Program-made: the position numbers and the translations under genes
Notes under the pieces: generated by a model
Databases searched by the model: none
What the model saw: only the letters and a program-made list of their open reading frames with translations
What the model was told of the DNA's origin: nothing
Shown: positions 8,170 through 18,190 of the stretch, one piece after another
Layout: every line of letters starts with the position of its first letter
How positions within the stretch are numbered: the first letter of the stretch is position 1
From: Lutibacter sp.
GTDB taxonomy: Bacteria; Bacteroidota; Bacteroidia; Flavobacteriales; Flavobacteriaceae
DNA: 33,197 nucleotides
Assembly (NCBI GenBank): GCA_028696945.1
Contig: JAQVGD010000012.1
Span: 1-33,197, forward strand
Direction of reading: 5' to 3'

Positions 8170-9681
8170 ATGGCAAAAAAAACCAATGGAGGCACATTTG
8201 AACAACAATTGTTTAAAGCTGCCGATAAATTACGGAAAAACATAGATGCGGCTGAGTACAAGTATGTAGTGCTAGGCTTGGTTTTCATCAAATATATTTC
8301 TGAAAGTTTTGATGAATTATACCAAAAATTAAAAGATGATGAGTATTCAGACCCAGAGGACAGGGATGAATATATTGCCGAAAATGTATTTTTTGTGCCG
8401 CCGACAGCACGTTGGTCACACCTGCATAACAATGCCAAACTGGCTACCATTGGGCAAACCATTGATGAAGCAATGGAAGCTATTGAAAAAGAAAATCCAG
8501 AGCTTAAAAATGTGTTGCCAAAAGTATATGGAAAAGCCAATTTGGACAAAGCATCCTTGGGGCAGTTAATAGATTTGATTTCAAATACCGAGTTACAGGC
8601 TGAAAATGAAAAATCCAAAGACCTTTTTGGCAGAGTGTATGAATACTTTTTAGGGGAATTTGCCAATGCCGAAGGTAAAAAAGGTGGACAATTCTACACA
8701 CCTAAAGCCATTGTAAAATTAATGGTTGATATGATTGAACCATACAAAGGGCGCGTGTATGATCCCGCTTGCGGTTCTGGCGGTATGTTTGTGATGAGTG
8801 AAAAATTTGTAACTGAACACCAGGGAAATATTAATGACATTACCATTTATGGGCAAGAAAGCAACCAAACCACTTGGAAACTGTCTAAAATGAACCTTGC
8901 CATACGTAATGTAAATTCACAGTTTGTAAATTGGAATACAGAAGGCTCTTTTTTAAAAGATGCACACCCTGATTTAAAAGCCGATTTTATTTTAGCCAAC
9001 CCGCCATTTAACCAAAGTGATTGGGGTATAGAACTTTTACAGGATGATGCGCGGTGGAAATATGGCATCCCACCAAGTGGCAATGCCAATTTTGGCTGGA
9101 TGCAGCATATGTTGTACCATTTGGCGCCAAAAGGGGTAATGGCAACCGTATTGGCCAATGGCTCGTTAAGTTCAAATACTTCTGGTGAAGGTGAGATTAG
9201 AAAAAACTTGGTTGAAAATGATTTGGTGGAATGTATTGTAGCCTTGCCAAAACAACTGTTTTACAATACTGGCATCCCAGCGTGTATTTGGTTTTTACGA
9301 CGTGAAAAAAGCAATCACAGCAAAGAAGTATTGTTTATAGATGCTTCTGAAATGGGCTATATGAAAGATAGAAGTCATAAGGATTTATCTGAAGAAGATG
9401 TAAAACGAATTGCTGATACCTACCACAATTGGCGTAAAAGAGAAAATTATGAAGATATAAAAGGTTTCTGTAAAGCTGCAAAAATTGAAGAAGTTATTAA
9501 ACACAACCACGTTTTAACTCCTGGTCGTTATGTAGGCATTGAAGATGAAGAAGACGATGGTATTTCATTTGAAACAAAAATGACTGAACTAACAACTGTT
9601 TTAAATGAACAAATGGCTAAAGAAGAAGCCTTGAATGAGGAGATAAAACAACAACTTTCTAATATTGGGTTTCAATTATGA
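8170..9681 (+). CDS. hsdM: Type I restriction-modification system, DNA methyltransferase subunit M
   Basis: This 503-aa N6-adenine methyltransferase forms the M2S methylase and the R2M2S restriction complex. An HsdM N-terminal helical domain is recognisable at residues 10-140 ([29 protein letters not shown]). The SAM-binding motif [10 protein letters not shown] starts at D198, and the catalytic motif NPPF is at 277-280. The C-terminus has a helical tail. The ATG at 8170 is A-rich upstream. The stop overlaps hsdS by 4 bp (ATGA), implying translational coupling. It is the first gene of island module 1. No close match to the housekeeping promoter consensus was found upstream. Confidence 0.97.
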   Translation: MAKKTNGGTFEQQLFKAADKLRKNIDAAEYKYVVLGLVFIKYISESFDELYQKLKDDEYSDPEDRDEYIAENVFFVPPTARWSHLHNNAKLATIGQTIDEAMEAIEKENPELKNVLPKVYGKANLDKASLGQLIDLISNTELQAENEKSKDLFGRVYEYFLGEFANAEGKKGGQFYTPKAIVKLMVDMIEPYKGRVYDPACGSGGMFVMSEKFVTEHQGNINDITIYGQESNQTTWKLSKMNLAIRNVNSQFVNWNTEGSFLKDAHPDLKADFILANPPFNQSDWGIELLQDDARWKYGIPPSGNANFGWMQHMLYHLAPKGVMATVLANGSLSSNTSGEGEIRKNLVENDLVECIVALPKQLFYNTGIPACIWFLRREKSNHSKEVLFIDASEMGYMKDRSHKDLSEEDVKRIADTYHNWRKRENYEDIKGFCKAAKIEEVIKHNHVLTPGRYVGIEDEEDDGISFETKMTELTTVLNEQMAKEEALNEEIKQQLSNIGFQL

Positions 9682-10895
9682 GTGATATAAATGTTATGCA
9701 AAAAGGTTGGGCTGAATGTAATATTGGTGAATTAGTTGAATTAGCACAAGGTGTGGCAATCAATGCTAAGACAAATTATGTACTTTCTGATAAAAAGAAT
9801 GGTATTCCATTGTTAAAAATCAATAATTTATTAAATAACACTGTTGACCAATATGCTAATCCTGATTTAGTTCCAAAACAAAGTATAATCAATAAAAATG
9901 ATGTGATTTTTACAAGAACAGGGCAAGTTGGAGAAGTTCTAACAAATAAATATGGAATATTGCATAATAATAGCTTTAAGGTTATTCCTAATGAAAAGTT
10001 ATATTGGAATTATCTATATTGGTATTTGAAGAGTAGAAAAGTCTATAATTATGTACAAAAAGTCGCGGCAGGTTCAGTTCAAAAAGATTTAAATCATAGT
10101 GCTTTTAAAACTATTCTATTTAAATATCCTGAAAATATAGATGAACAAAAATCCATTGCCAATATACTCACAGCTTTTGATGATAAAATAGAGTTACTCC
10201 AACAACAAAACCAAACATTAGAAGCTCTAGCACAAACTATTTTTAAAGAATGGTTTGGTAAATACCAAGTTGGTGATGAATTGCCTGATGGTTGGAGAAT
10301 TGGTAAGTTGGGGAAAATGGCAAATTTAAAATCAGGTTATGCGTTTAAAAGTAATGATTTTGTAGAATTGAATAGTAAAAAGGCTTTAAAAATAAAAGAT
10401 TTAAAGGGAAATGGCAGAGTTGATTTGAGTGATATTTCAAGTGTTTCAGATGAAATTACAGCAATTAGTAGAGTTAAATATTTTAAGTTAAATGCAGGTG
10501 ATATTGTAATAGCTATGTCAGGAAATACAACAGGTAAAATTGGTGTAGTTCCACCTCATTCAAATGAAGTTTATTTGAACCAGAGAGTGGGGAAGTTTTT
10601 TATGGTAGATGATAAATTAAATAGCTTTTTATATTCTTTTTTAATGTCAGGTAATTATGAAGAAAAAATATTATCAATGGGATATGGGAGTGCCCAACCA
10701 AATATAAGTCCATCACAAATTGAAGATATTGATATTATATACCCTGATAATGAAACGATTAAGAAATTCAGTGATATTTCTAATCCAATATTTCAGAAAG
10801 TATTAGATAATAATGCTCTAATCCAATCCCTTACCAAAACACGTGATGCTTTGTTGCCAAAATTAATGAGCGGGCAGGTTAGGGTTAAAATGTAA
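9678..10895 (+). CDS. hsdS: Type I restriction-modification system, specificity subunit S
   Basis: This 405-aa subunit recognises the two halves of the target site. The two target-recognition domains (about residues 10-150 and 205-355) are separated and followed by the conserved coiled-coil spacers. Spacer 1 is [39 protein letters not shown] (about 155-193). Spacer 2 is the C-terminal [29 protein letters not shown]. The second TRD opens with the usual [11 protein letters not shown]. The recognition sequence cannot be read from the protein. TRD1 is rather short on signature residues, as expected for these variable domains. About 106 bp, containing a promoter, separate it from the ATPase gene. 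Confidence 0.95.
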   Translation: MSDINVMQKGWAECNIGELVELAQGVAINAKTNYVLSDKKNGIPLLKINNLLNNTVDQYANPDLVPKQSIINKNDVIFTRTGQVGEVLTNKYGILHNNSFKVIPNEKLYWNYLYWYLKSRKVYNYVQKVAAGSVQKDLNHSAFKTILFKYPENIDEQKSIANILTAFDDKIELLQQQNQTLEALAQTIFKEWFGKYQVGDELPDGWRIGKLGKMANLKSGYAFKSNDFVELNSKKALKIKDLKGNGRVDLSDISSVSDEITAISRVKYFKLNAGDIVIAMSGNTTGKIGVVPPHSNEVYLNQRVGKFFMVDDKLNSFLYSFLMSGNYEEKILSMGYGSAQPNISPSQIEDIDIIYPDNETIKKFSDISNPIFQKVLDNNALIQSLTKTRDALLPKLMSGQVRVKM

Positions 10896-10952
10896 CAATA
10901 AGCAATAAAATTATTTTATAAGAACTTAAAATTACATTTTTGTAAAAATAGA

Positions 10953-10982
10953 TTGTTTTTTAAATACTTATTTGTACATTTG
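10953..10982 (+). promoter_or_regulatory. Promoter for the ATPase-DUF262-hsdR block
   Basis: TTG at 10953-10955, 19 bp, then TACATTTG at 10975-10982 match TTG-N19-TAnnTTTG. The ATG of the ATPase gene follows 19 bp later. This would allow restriction and accessory genes to be transcribed separately from hsdM-hsdS. Confidence 0.75.
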
Positions 10983-11001
10983 AGTTAAAATAAGAAATAG
11001 T

Positions 11002-12450
11002 ATGAGTTTTGATACAGTTATTCCAACGGCAAAAAGAATAGAACGTTTACAATATGAAAACCCTTGGTGGACAACAGGCAATGTGCAACAAACCTACCGA
11101 GAAATGTCTAAACGCTTGTATTTTAATTTGTTCTATCCTTTTGTAAAAGAAACTGATATTAAGCGTGCTGTGGTGCTTATGGGCCCCAGAAGAGTTGGTA
11201 AAACAGTTATGATGTATCATACCATTCAAGAGTTAATTAAAGAAAATATTTCGCCACAAAAAATCTTTTTTATAGGTATAGACAATCCTATATATTTGCA
11301 CTTAAGTTTGGAAGATATTTTGTTGTTGGCAAAAGAAGCAGTACAAGCAGCTATCTTAGAAGATTGTTTTGTTTTTTTCGATGAAATTCAGTATTTAAAA
11401 GATTGGGAGCGCCATCTTAAAGTGTTGGTTGATAGGTATCCCAAAACAAAATTTGTAGTATCGGGTTCTGCTGCTGCTGCTTTGCGTTTACAAAGTACAG
11501 AAAGTGGTGCTGGCAGGTTTACAGATTTTATGTTACCACCGCTTACCTTTCACGAATACATTCATTTAAAGGGTTTAAATCATTTGATACAAGCTAAAAG
11601 CATCGTTTACAACGGTAAAGAAATTCCTTTTTTTACCACCCACGATAACAAAGCTTTTAACAAAGAATTTTTTCATTACCTCAATTTTGGTGGATATCCA
11701 GAAGTGGTTTTGTCCGAAAAAATACAATCGGATATGGGGCGATACATAAAAAATGATATTGTAGATAAAGTGTTGCTTAGAGATTTACCCAGTTTATATG
11801 GCATTAAAGACGTGCAAGAATTAAATAGCTTTTTTACCTATTTGGCATACAACACAGGGAATGAATTTTCATTTGAGAAATTGTCTAAAGACAGTGGTAT
11901 TCAAAAAGAAATCATAAAAAAATATTTAGAATATCTTGAAGCCGCATTTTTATTAAAGGTAATACACAAGGTTAATGATAACGCCAAAAAGTTTAAAAGA
12001 ATAACGAGCTTTAAAGTGTATTTAACCAATCCTTCTTTACGAACAGCCTTATTTTCTCCCATTGTAGAAACAGATAATGAAATGGGCAATATGGTAGAAA
12101 CTGCTATTTTTTCTCAATGGATGCATCGTGAAAATCTCGATTTAAAATATGCTCGTTGGAAAATGGGACGTGCTGAAGGTGAAGTTGATATTGTACTGCT
12201 GGATAACAAATTATTTAAACCACAATGGTGTGTGGAAATAAAATGGAGCAATCGCTATGTTGACAAACCACAAGAATTAAAAAGCCTAATCTATTTCTGT
12301 AAACAAAATAATTTTAAGGCAAGTTTGGTAACAACTATTGATGTTTTAGCTAATAAAACGATAGAGGATATAAATCTAACCTATGTTCCTGCGGCTGTTT
12401 ATGCGTATAACATTGGTGTGAATACACTAGAAATAAAAACAAATTGGTAA
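11002..12450 (+). CDS. AAA family ATPase with DUF4143-type C-terminal domain
   Basis: This 482-aa protein has a Walker A at residues 61-68 (GPRRVGKT) and a Walker B at 123-128 (VFFDEIQ, with D127/E128). The sensor stretch KFVVSGSAAAAL follows. The second half has the DUF4143 look, with a winged helix (ELNSFFTYLAYNTGNEFSFEKLSKDSGI). A PD-(D/E)XK-like end region follows (GEVDIVLLD...CVEIKWSN). These 'AAA_14/DUF4143' ATPases are abundant in Bacteroidetes. Their role is undefined, though they are often found in variable islands. Here one lies between hsdS and hsdR with its own promoter, and may be an accessory of the restriction system or an independent defence gene. The END...EIKW nuclease-like motif is an inference. 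Confidence 0.88.
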   Translation: MSFDTVIPTAKRIERLQYENPWWTTGNVQQTYREMSKRLYFNLFYPFVKETDIKRAVVLMGPRRVGKTVMMYHTIQELIKENISPQKIFFIGIDNPIYLHLSLEDILLLAKEAVQAAILEDCFVFFDEIQYLKDWERHLKVLVDRYPKTKFVVSGSAAAALRLQSTESGAGRFTDFMLPPLTFHEYIHLKGLNHLIQAKSIVYNGKEIPFFTTHDNKAFNKEFFHYLNFGGYPEVVLSEKIQSDMGRYIKNDIVDKVLLRDLPSLYGIKDVQELNSFFTYLAYNTGNEFSFEKLSKDSGIQKEIIKKYLEYLEAAFLLKVIHKVNDNAKKFKRITSFKVYLTNPSLRTALFSPIVETDNEMGNMVETAIFSQWMHRENLDLKYARWKMGRAEGEVDIVLLDNKLFKPQWCVEIKWSNRYVDKPQELKSLIYFCKQNNFKASLVTTIDVLANKTIEDINLTYVPAAVYAYNIGVNTLEIKTNW

Positions 12451-12453
12451 AAA

Positions 12454-12645
12454 ATGCTCAATGAAAACTCCATAGAACTTGCTTTTGCAAACCAATTGGT
12501 TGGCCAAAAGTACTTGTATCAGTATGGTCAGATATTGCCCGATACAATCGCAATCCACACCGAGAATGTTTTTAAGAGTTTTTATGAAACTAAATATAAA
12601 ATTGTTGATGTTATAGAAAATGGACCTAATGATTTGCCATTTTAA
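12454..12645 (+). pseudogene. Truncated duplicate of the hsdR 5' end
   Basis: The first 17 residues (LNENSIELAFANQLVGQ) copy the HsdR N-terminus. At DNA level, 51 nt (12457-12507) match 14925-14975 with only three substitutions. After that the reading frame continues into an unrelated tail (ENVFKSFYETKYKIVDVIENGPNDLPF) that I do not recognise, and stops at 63 aa. The ATG lies 3 bp after the ATPase stop. It is either a decayed leftover from insertion of the DUF262 gene in front of hsdR, or a tiny translated leader. I regard it as a remnant, not a functional protein. Confidence 0.7.
12457..12507 (+). repeat. 51-bp direct repeat, copy 1 (hsdR 5' end)
   Basis: CTCAATGAAAACTCCATAGA... shares 48 of 51 bases with 14925-14975. 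The two copies flank the DUF262 gene in the same orientation and in frame. Confidence 0.9.
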
Positions 12646-12650
12646 AAAAA

Positions 12651-14903
12651 ATGAATTTTATGAAAAACGTACAAAAACCAGAAAAAATACATCTTGGAAA
12701 ACTTATAGAAGAAATAAAAAAAGGAAGGTTTGTAATACCAGATTTTCAGCGTGAATTTGATTGGCAGCCTTGGGATGTAAGAGATTTAGTGAAATCCATT
12801 TTTATGGATTATTATATTGGCACGCTTCTATTATGGGAGGGAAATAAAGAAAATTACAGAAAACTTGGTTGTGCGAACTTATATGCATTTAATGAAACTT
12901 CAGACCCAGAATTTATAGTTTTAGATGGTCAGCAAAGATTATCAGCACTTCACTATGCTTTTTTTCAACCAGATATAAAGTTTAGAAATAGGAAAAACCC
13001 CATTTATTTTTTCATCAGGCTTAAGGAATTGCTAGACGAAAACTATGAAGAAGCTTTTTTTTATTATAGTAGAACCAAATATTATGATGACTTGGTAGCC
13101 GATGTTAATATACAATATGAAAATCATATTTTTCCTCTAGGAATTATGCAGCAGGGGTCTTGGGGTATTGATGATTGGATTAAAGGCTATAGAGACTACT
13201 GGAATGAGCAAGCTGAATTAGAAGTTGACAATGAAAAGAAAACAGAATTAGAAGCACTTTCTGCTGCTGCAATTGAAATAAGACACGTATTTTCAGACCT
13301 CTTAAATAACTACCAGGTTAGTTATATATCACTCGCTAAAGAGTTGCCACTTAATAAAGTATGCGACATTTTTACACATATCAACTCTAAAGGTAAGCCA
13401 TTAGATACGTTTGATTTAATAAATTCCATTACTCGAAAAGAAGATGTTTACCTTAAAGAAATGTATAGGGAGGCATCAAAATTAATTGATGATATTAGCT
13501 ATCCAGGCTTTGAAATGAAAACTCATATTTTGATGGTGATGTCCATCATAAAACAAAATTATTGTAGTGCCAAGTATTTATATTATTTAGTTCCTGGAGA
13601 AAAGAAAAAAATAAAAAATAAAGAAGGGCAAAACGAAGAAATTATTTTAATAAATAATAAAGAAGAGTTTATAGATTTATGGAATTTGGCAGTTGGAGCT
13701 ATTGATAAAACTTTAAATAGTTTAAAAAATCAACGAGAATTTGGAGCAATCACAGCTAAGTTTTTACCCTATCCTTCAATTATTCCTTGTTTATCAGCCA
13801 TAAAATATTATGTAAAGACCTCTGAATTAAAAAACAAAGTTGACATCCATTCTAAAATTAAAAAATGGTATTGGGCTTCCATTTTCTTAAACAGATATTC
13901 CAGTTCTGTGGAAAGTACATCTACAAAGGATTTTATGGATTTAAAAAAGTGGTTTGATAATGATGACCTAGAGCTAGATGCAGTATCAGAATTTATAGGA
14001 GTCTACAAAAATATTGATTTACATAAAGAAAACAGAAACGGTTCTGCAATTTATAAGGCTATTTTCAACTTGTTTATTTTAAATGAAGCACGTGATTGGG
14101 AGACATTTGAATTACCTGAATATGACGATTTAGATGACCATCATATTGTTCCTAAAAGTTGGGGAAAGGAAATAGGTTTAGGTCAGGATATCAATACTAT
14201 TCTTAATAAAACACCACTTTCAGGAGATACAAACCGGAAGGTTATTAGAAATTCACTGCCAAATGTTTACATTAAAAATATGTTTACTAATAATGATGAA
14301 GAAAAGGTTTTTAAAGTATTAAAATCACATTTAATTAGTAAAAAAGCAGTCGAGATATTATTAAGAGAAGACTTTAGTGTTGTTGATTATAAGGAGTTTA
14401 TTGCAGAAAGGAAGAGTACGATTATTAATGCCATTTATAATATGGTTATTAATGAAACGGTGGAGCTTCCAGAGGATTTATTTAAAATTAATAATGATAT
14501 AGAGGCTCTTGAATTAAAATTTAGAGAGATTATAATCACTAATTTATTTTTGTATAATAGATCCAGTTTAAAGGAAAACTTATCGCCTGATATTTATGAT
14601 AAGTTAAATCAAAAAATTAATCGTGAAAGAAAGCGTAATCCAAATTTGGTTGAAATAAATATTGAAGATGTTGATTATTGGCTGCAGTTTTCAGATCTAC
14701 AGGAATTACAAAGTTTAATAACTTCAAAACTGCACTGGCATAAATTTGAAGGAATGTTTGTTAATAAAGAGCGATTAACTTCTGAATTTAATGATGTGGC
14801 TAACCTTAGAAATGCATTAAGACATTCACGAGAAGTTGATACTATTACAAGGATGAAAGGAGAAGCATCTATTTTATGGTTTAAACAACAATTATCTATT
14901 TAA
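12651..14903 (+). CDS. DUF262 / DUF1524 (GmrSD-like) protein with C-terminal HEPN-like motif
   Basis: This 750-aa protein starts with a DUF262 (ParB-like nucleotide-using) domain: IPDFQREFDW at 29-38 and the hallmark DGQQRLSAL at 92-100. A DUF1524-type HNH nuclease motif follows at 495-501 (DDHHIVP). These two domains define GmrS/GmrD-like modification-dependent restriction proteins. The last 130 or so residues go beyond the usual layout and are helical. They end in VANLRNALRHSREVD, an RN-xxx-H motif (R720, H725) in a context that looks like a HEPN RNase domain (Swt1/RiboL-type). The gene sits between hsdS/ATPase and hsdR, flanked by copies of the hsdR 5' end. It is probably a defence nuclease. 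The DUF262-HNH call is firm; the HEPN call is an inference. Confidence 0.88.
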   Translation: MNFMKNVQKPEKIHLGKLIEEIKKGRFVIPDFQREFDWQPWDVRDLVKSIFMDYYIGTLLLWEGNKENYRKLGCANLYAFNETSDPEFIVLDGQQRLSALHYAFFQPDIKFRNRKNPIYFFIRLKELLDENYEEAFFYYSRTKYYDDLVADVNIQYENHIFPLGIMQQGSWGIDDWIKGYRDYWNEQAELEVDNEKKTELEALSAAAIEIRHVFSDLLNNYQVSYISLAKELPLNKVCDIFTHINSKGKPLDTFDLINSITRKEDVYLKEMYREASKLIDDISYPGFEMKTHILMVMSIIKQNYCSAKYLYYLVPGEKKKIKNKEGQNEEIILINNKEEFIDLWNLAVGAIDKTLNSLKNQREFGAITAKFLPYPSIIPCLSAIKYYVKTSELKNKVDIHSKIKKWYWASIFLNRYSSSVESTSTKDFMDLKKWFDNDDLELDAVSEFIGVYKNIDLHKENRNGSAIYKAIFNLFILNEARDWETFELPEYDDLDDHHIVPKSWGKEIGLGQDINTILNKTPLSGDTNRKVIRNSLPNVYIKNMFTNNDEEKVFKVLKSHLISKKAVEILLREDFSVVDYKEFIAERKSTIINAIYNMVINETVELPEDLFKINNDIEALELKFREIIITNLFLYNRSSLKENLSPDIYDKLNQKINRERKRNPNLVEINIEDVDYWLQFSDLQELQSLITSKLHWHKFEGMFVNKERLTSEFNDVANLRNALRHSREVDTITRMKGEASILWFKQQLSI

Positions 14904-14915
14904 CTATTAGAATTT

Positions 14916-17900
14916 ATGCCTAATCTCAACGAAAACTCCATAGAACTTGCTTTTGTAAACCAATTGGTTGGTCAAGGATACACGTATTTTTATGGTCCTG
15001 AAATTGCACCATATAGCAGTAATTTACAACGTGAAAGTTTTGAGAGTATTATTTTAGAAAAGCAGTTTAAAGAAGCATTGGTAAAGCTAAATCCAACTTT
15101 ACCAGAAGGTGCATTAATAGAAGCGTATCAAAAAGTTATCAATTTAGGCACACAGGATGTGATGGAAAACAATGAGCGTTTCCATACAATGCTAACCAAT
15201 GGGGTTCCTGTTGAATATGCAAAAGGAGAAGGTGTAAAAGGTGTTAATGTTCAGTTAGTAGATTTTGAAAAAGCTTTTAAAAATGAGTTTTGGGTAGTCA
15301 ATCAATTGGTTACAAAAGAAAACAATATTGAAAAAAGATTAGATGTAGTAATCTATATCAATGGGTTGCCATTAGTAGTTGTAGAACTCAAAAATGCTAC
15401 AGATGAGAAGGCTACAGTTCGCAAAGCATTTACCCAAATACAAAACTATAAAAAAGCAGTTCCTAGCATATTTTACTACAATGCGCTATGTATTATTTCT
15501 GATGGTATTGATGCTAAAACTTCTAGTTTATCTGCTCCTTTCACACGTTTTTTATCTTGGAAAGCACCTAAAGAAAGTAATAATCTTTCAATAAATGTAA
15601 TAAATAAGTTACCCTTAGCTGCTGAACCAACTGTTGAGTATGACAAAACTGAATTACAAATTTTAACTGAACAGATGCTTCAAAAAGAGGTATTGTTAAA
15701 ATTAATTAGGTATTGTACTGTGTTTGAAAGTGAGGAGAAAAAAGATGAAAATACAGGCTTAATTTCAATAGTAAAAATTAAAAAAGTAGCTGCATATCAT
15801 CAATATTATGCAGTTCAAAAAGCAGTTGAACAAACATTAAGAGCCACTCATAAATCTGATGGAGATAGAAAAGTTGGTGTAGTTTGGCATACACAAGGAA
15901 GTGGAAAATCCTTATCAATGGTGTTTTTTAGTGGACAAATTATCACACATCCACTAATGAAAAATCCAACATTGGTAATTTTAACTGATAGGAATGACCT
16001 AGATGACCAATTGTTTGGCACTTTTGGAAATTGCGTTGGGTTATTAAGGCAAACGCCTGTACAAGCTGCGAATAGAGAACATTTGAAAGAACTATTAAAA
16101 GTGTCTGGTGGCGGTGTGGTTTTTACTACCATTCAAAAGTTTTCCCCGGAAGAAGGCAATGTGTATGATACCTTATCTGAAAGAATAAATATTGTGGTAG
16201 TAGCGGATGAAGCACATCGCAGTCAATATGGTTTTACAGGAAAAGTGGTTGAATTAGAGGAAGGTTCAGAAATACGTTACGGAAATGCTAAGTATTTACG
16301 TGATGCCTTACCAAATGCCTCATTTATTGGTTTCACAGGAACACCTATAGAAAAAGCAGACAAATCTACACCTGCTGTTTTTGGAGATTATATAGATGTA
16401 TATGACATTAAACAAGCAGTGGATGATGGTGCTACGGTACCAATTAGTTATGAGTCACGCTTGGTTAAGATTAAATTAAATTCTCAGGTAGGTAGTGAAA
16501 TTGACTCATTAGTAGATGCTATTAGCAATGCAAGTGAAGAGCAATTAGAAAAAGCAAAGAAGAAAACAGCTACAATAAATGCAGTTGTTGGGCATCCAGA
16601 CAGGTTAAAAGATGTTGCACTTGATATTGTAACACATTTTGAAGCACGCCAATCTATATTTGAAGGCAAAGCGATGATAGTATGTATGACACGTCAAATA
16701 TGTGTTGATTTATTTGCTCAAATTATTAAATTAAGACCTGAATGGGATGAAGCAGATAAAGATAAAGGAGTCATAAAAGTAATAATGACCAGCTCTTCTG
16801 ATGACCCAGAAGGTTTCCAACCACACCATACCACAAAGCAACAAAGAAAAGAACTTGCAATAAGAATGAAAGATCCAAATGATGGGTTAAAATTGGTAAT
16901 TGTACGTGATATGTGGCTTACAGGTTTTGATGCTCCAAGTATGAATACAATGTATGTTGACAAGAAAATGCAGGGTGCTAATTTAATGCAAGCAATAGCA
17001 AGGGTAAATCGAGTTTATAAGGATAAACCAGGAGGACTTATTGTAGATTATATTGGAATAGGGCAAGAATTACGAGGTGCAATGGCAACCTATTTACAAA
17101 GTGGAGGAGAAGGAACTGCTTTTGTAGATATTAGAGAAGCTATAGCAGGAATGCTAGAAAAGTTTGAAATAGTAGAACAACAATTTAATGGCTATGATTA
17201 TAAGGCTTATTTTAAAGTTGAAACCAATAAAAAATTACAAGTTTTATTGGGTGCTCAAAACTTTATTTTAGCAAGTGAAAATTTAAAAGACAGGTTTTTA
17301 CGTGAGGTAACAGCTTTATCAAAGTTGTTTGCTATGTCAGTACCAAGTTTGCAAGCTGACAGAATTAAAGACGATGTCGCATTTTTTCAAGCAGTAAAAG
17401 CAAGAATAAATAAGTTTATACCTTCAGGAACAAAATCTGATTATGAAGTTGAGACAGCCATAAAGCAAATTGTAGATGATGCATTAAGTAGTGATGGTGT
17501 AATTGATATTTTTGAAGCAGCAGGAATAAAAGCACCTTCAATAGGAATTTTATCAGACGAATTTTTGTTGGAAGTAAAGAATATGAAGCAAAAAAATGTA
17601 GCCTTTGAACTATTAAAAAAATTGCTAGGTGATGAAGTAAGACTTCGTAAGACAAAGAATATATCACAATCAAAAAAGTTTTCTGAAATGTTAGAGCGTG
17701 TGGTAAAAAGATACCACAACAATCAAATCGATTCAGCACAGGTATTAGAAGAATTATCTACTATTGCACGAGAAATGAGGTTAGAAGACCATAGGGCAGA
17801 AGAACTTGGTTTAACTTCTGAAGAATACGCATTTTACAGTGTGTTAAACCAGAATGATTCTACTAAAATGTTGGATGACCATAAAATGAAAGAACTTATT

Positions 17901-18095
17901 CATCACATTGTAGAAATCATCAGTAAAAATGCCACTGTAGATTGGAGTAAAAGAAGTGATGTCAGAGCTAAATTAAGATTGACAGTTCGTAAAATTTTAA
18001 TACGCTATGGTTATCCACCAGATTTAGCGCGTTTAGAAGCTGATAGAGTTCTAGAGCAAAGTGAGTTATTGGCTGAAGAGTTGAGTAGGGCGTAG
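14916..18095 (+). CDS. hsdR: Type I restriction-modification system, restriction/translocase subunit R
   Basis: HsdR is the motor-nuclease of the type I complex. The 1059-aa protein has an N-terminal PD-(D/E)XK nuclease (D143 ... E157-L-K159 in LDVVIYINGLPLVVVELK). A superfamily 2 helicase follows: motif I TQGSGKS around 326-332, motif II DEAH at 431-434, motif III GFTGTPIE, and the later motif ITGFDAPSMNTMYVDK-type stretch WLTGFDAPS...QAIARVNR. The last part is the helical domain that docks on the M subunit. All catalytic motifs appear intact, so with hsdM and hsdS the system should be active. Its first codons are duplicated upstream at 12454. It converges with the minus-strand operon, with 95 bp between. 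Confidence 0.97.
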   Translation: MPNLNENSIELAFVNQLVGQGYTYFYGPEIAPYSSNLQRESFESIILEKQFKEALVKLNPTLPEGALIEAYQKVINLGTQDVMENNERFHTMLTNGVPVEYAKGEGVKGVNVQLVDFEKAFKNEFWVVNQLVTKENNIEKRLDVVIYINGLPLVVVELKNATDEKATVRKAFTQIQNYKKAVPSIFYYNALCIISDGIDAKTSSLSAPFTRFLSWKAPKESNNLSINVINKLPLAAEPTVEYDKTELQILTEQMLQKEVLLKLIRYCTVFESEEKKDENTGLISIVKIKKVAAYHQYYAVQKAVEQTLRATHKSDGDRKVGVVWHTQGSGKSLSMVFFSGQIITHPLMKNPTLVILTDRNDLDDQLFGTFGNCVGLLRQTPVQAANREHLKELLKVSGGGVVFTTIQKFSPEEGNVYDTLSERINIVVVADEAHRSQYGFTGKVVELEEGSEIRYGNAKYLRDALPNASFIGFTGTPIEKADKSTPAVFGDYIDVYDIKQAVDDGATVPISYESRLVKIKLNSQVGSEIDSLVDAISNASEEQLEKAKKKTATINAVVGHPDRLKDVALDIVTHFEARQSIFEGKAMIVCMTRQICVDLFAQIIKLRPEWDEADKDKGVIKVIMTSSSDDPEGFQPHHTTKQQRKELAIRMKDPNDGLKLVIVRDMWLTGFDAPSMNTMYVDKKMQGANLMQAIARVNRVYKDKPGGLIVDYIGIGQELRGAMATYLQSGGEGTAFVDIREAIAGMLEKFEIVEQQFNGYDYKAYFKVETNKKLQVLLGAQNFILASENLKDRFLREVTALSKLFAMSVPSLQADRIKDDVAFFQAVKARINKFIPSGTKSDYEVETAIKQIVDDALSSDGVIDIFEAAGIKAPSIGILSDEFLLEVKNMKQKNVAFELLKKLLGDEVRLRKTKNISQSKKFSEMLERVVKRYHNNQIDSAQVLEELSTIAREMRLEDHRAEELGLTSEEYAFYSVLNQNDSTKMLDDHKMKELIHHIVEIISKNATVDWSKRSDVRAKLRLTVRKILIRYGYPPDLARLEADRVLEQSELLAEELSRA
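14925..14975 (+). repeat. 51-bp direct repeat, copy 2 (hsdR 5' end)
   Basis: This is the intact copy, inside the first codons of hsdR. Homologous recombination with copy 1 would delete the DUF262 gene and restore an in-frame hsdR directly behind the ATPase. Confidence 0.9.
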
Positions 18096-18190
18096 GGGTG
18101 GGTTTCGCAATTATAAGATGATATTGTGTATTACGAATATGATTTTTGGTAATTAGAAGAAACTTTTTTATACTGCTTTGTTGGACAATT

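Noticed and set aside
8157-8666. Minus-strand ORF of 169 aa
   Set aside because: It is antisense to hsdM, whose domains and motifs are fully intact.
17416-17739. Minus-strand ORFs of 107 and 93 aa
   Set aside because: They lie antisense to hsdR with biased composition; shadows of the coding strand.
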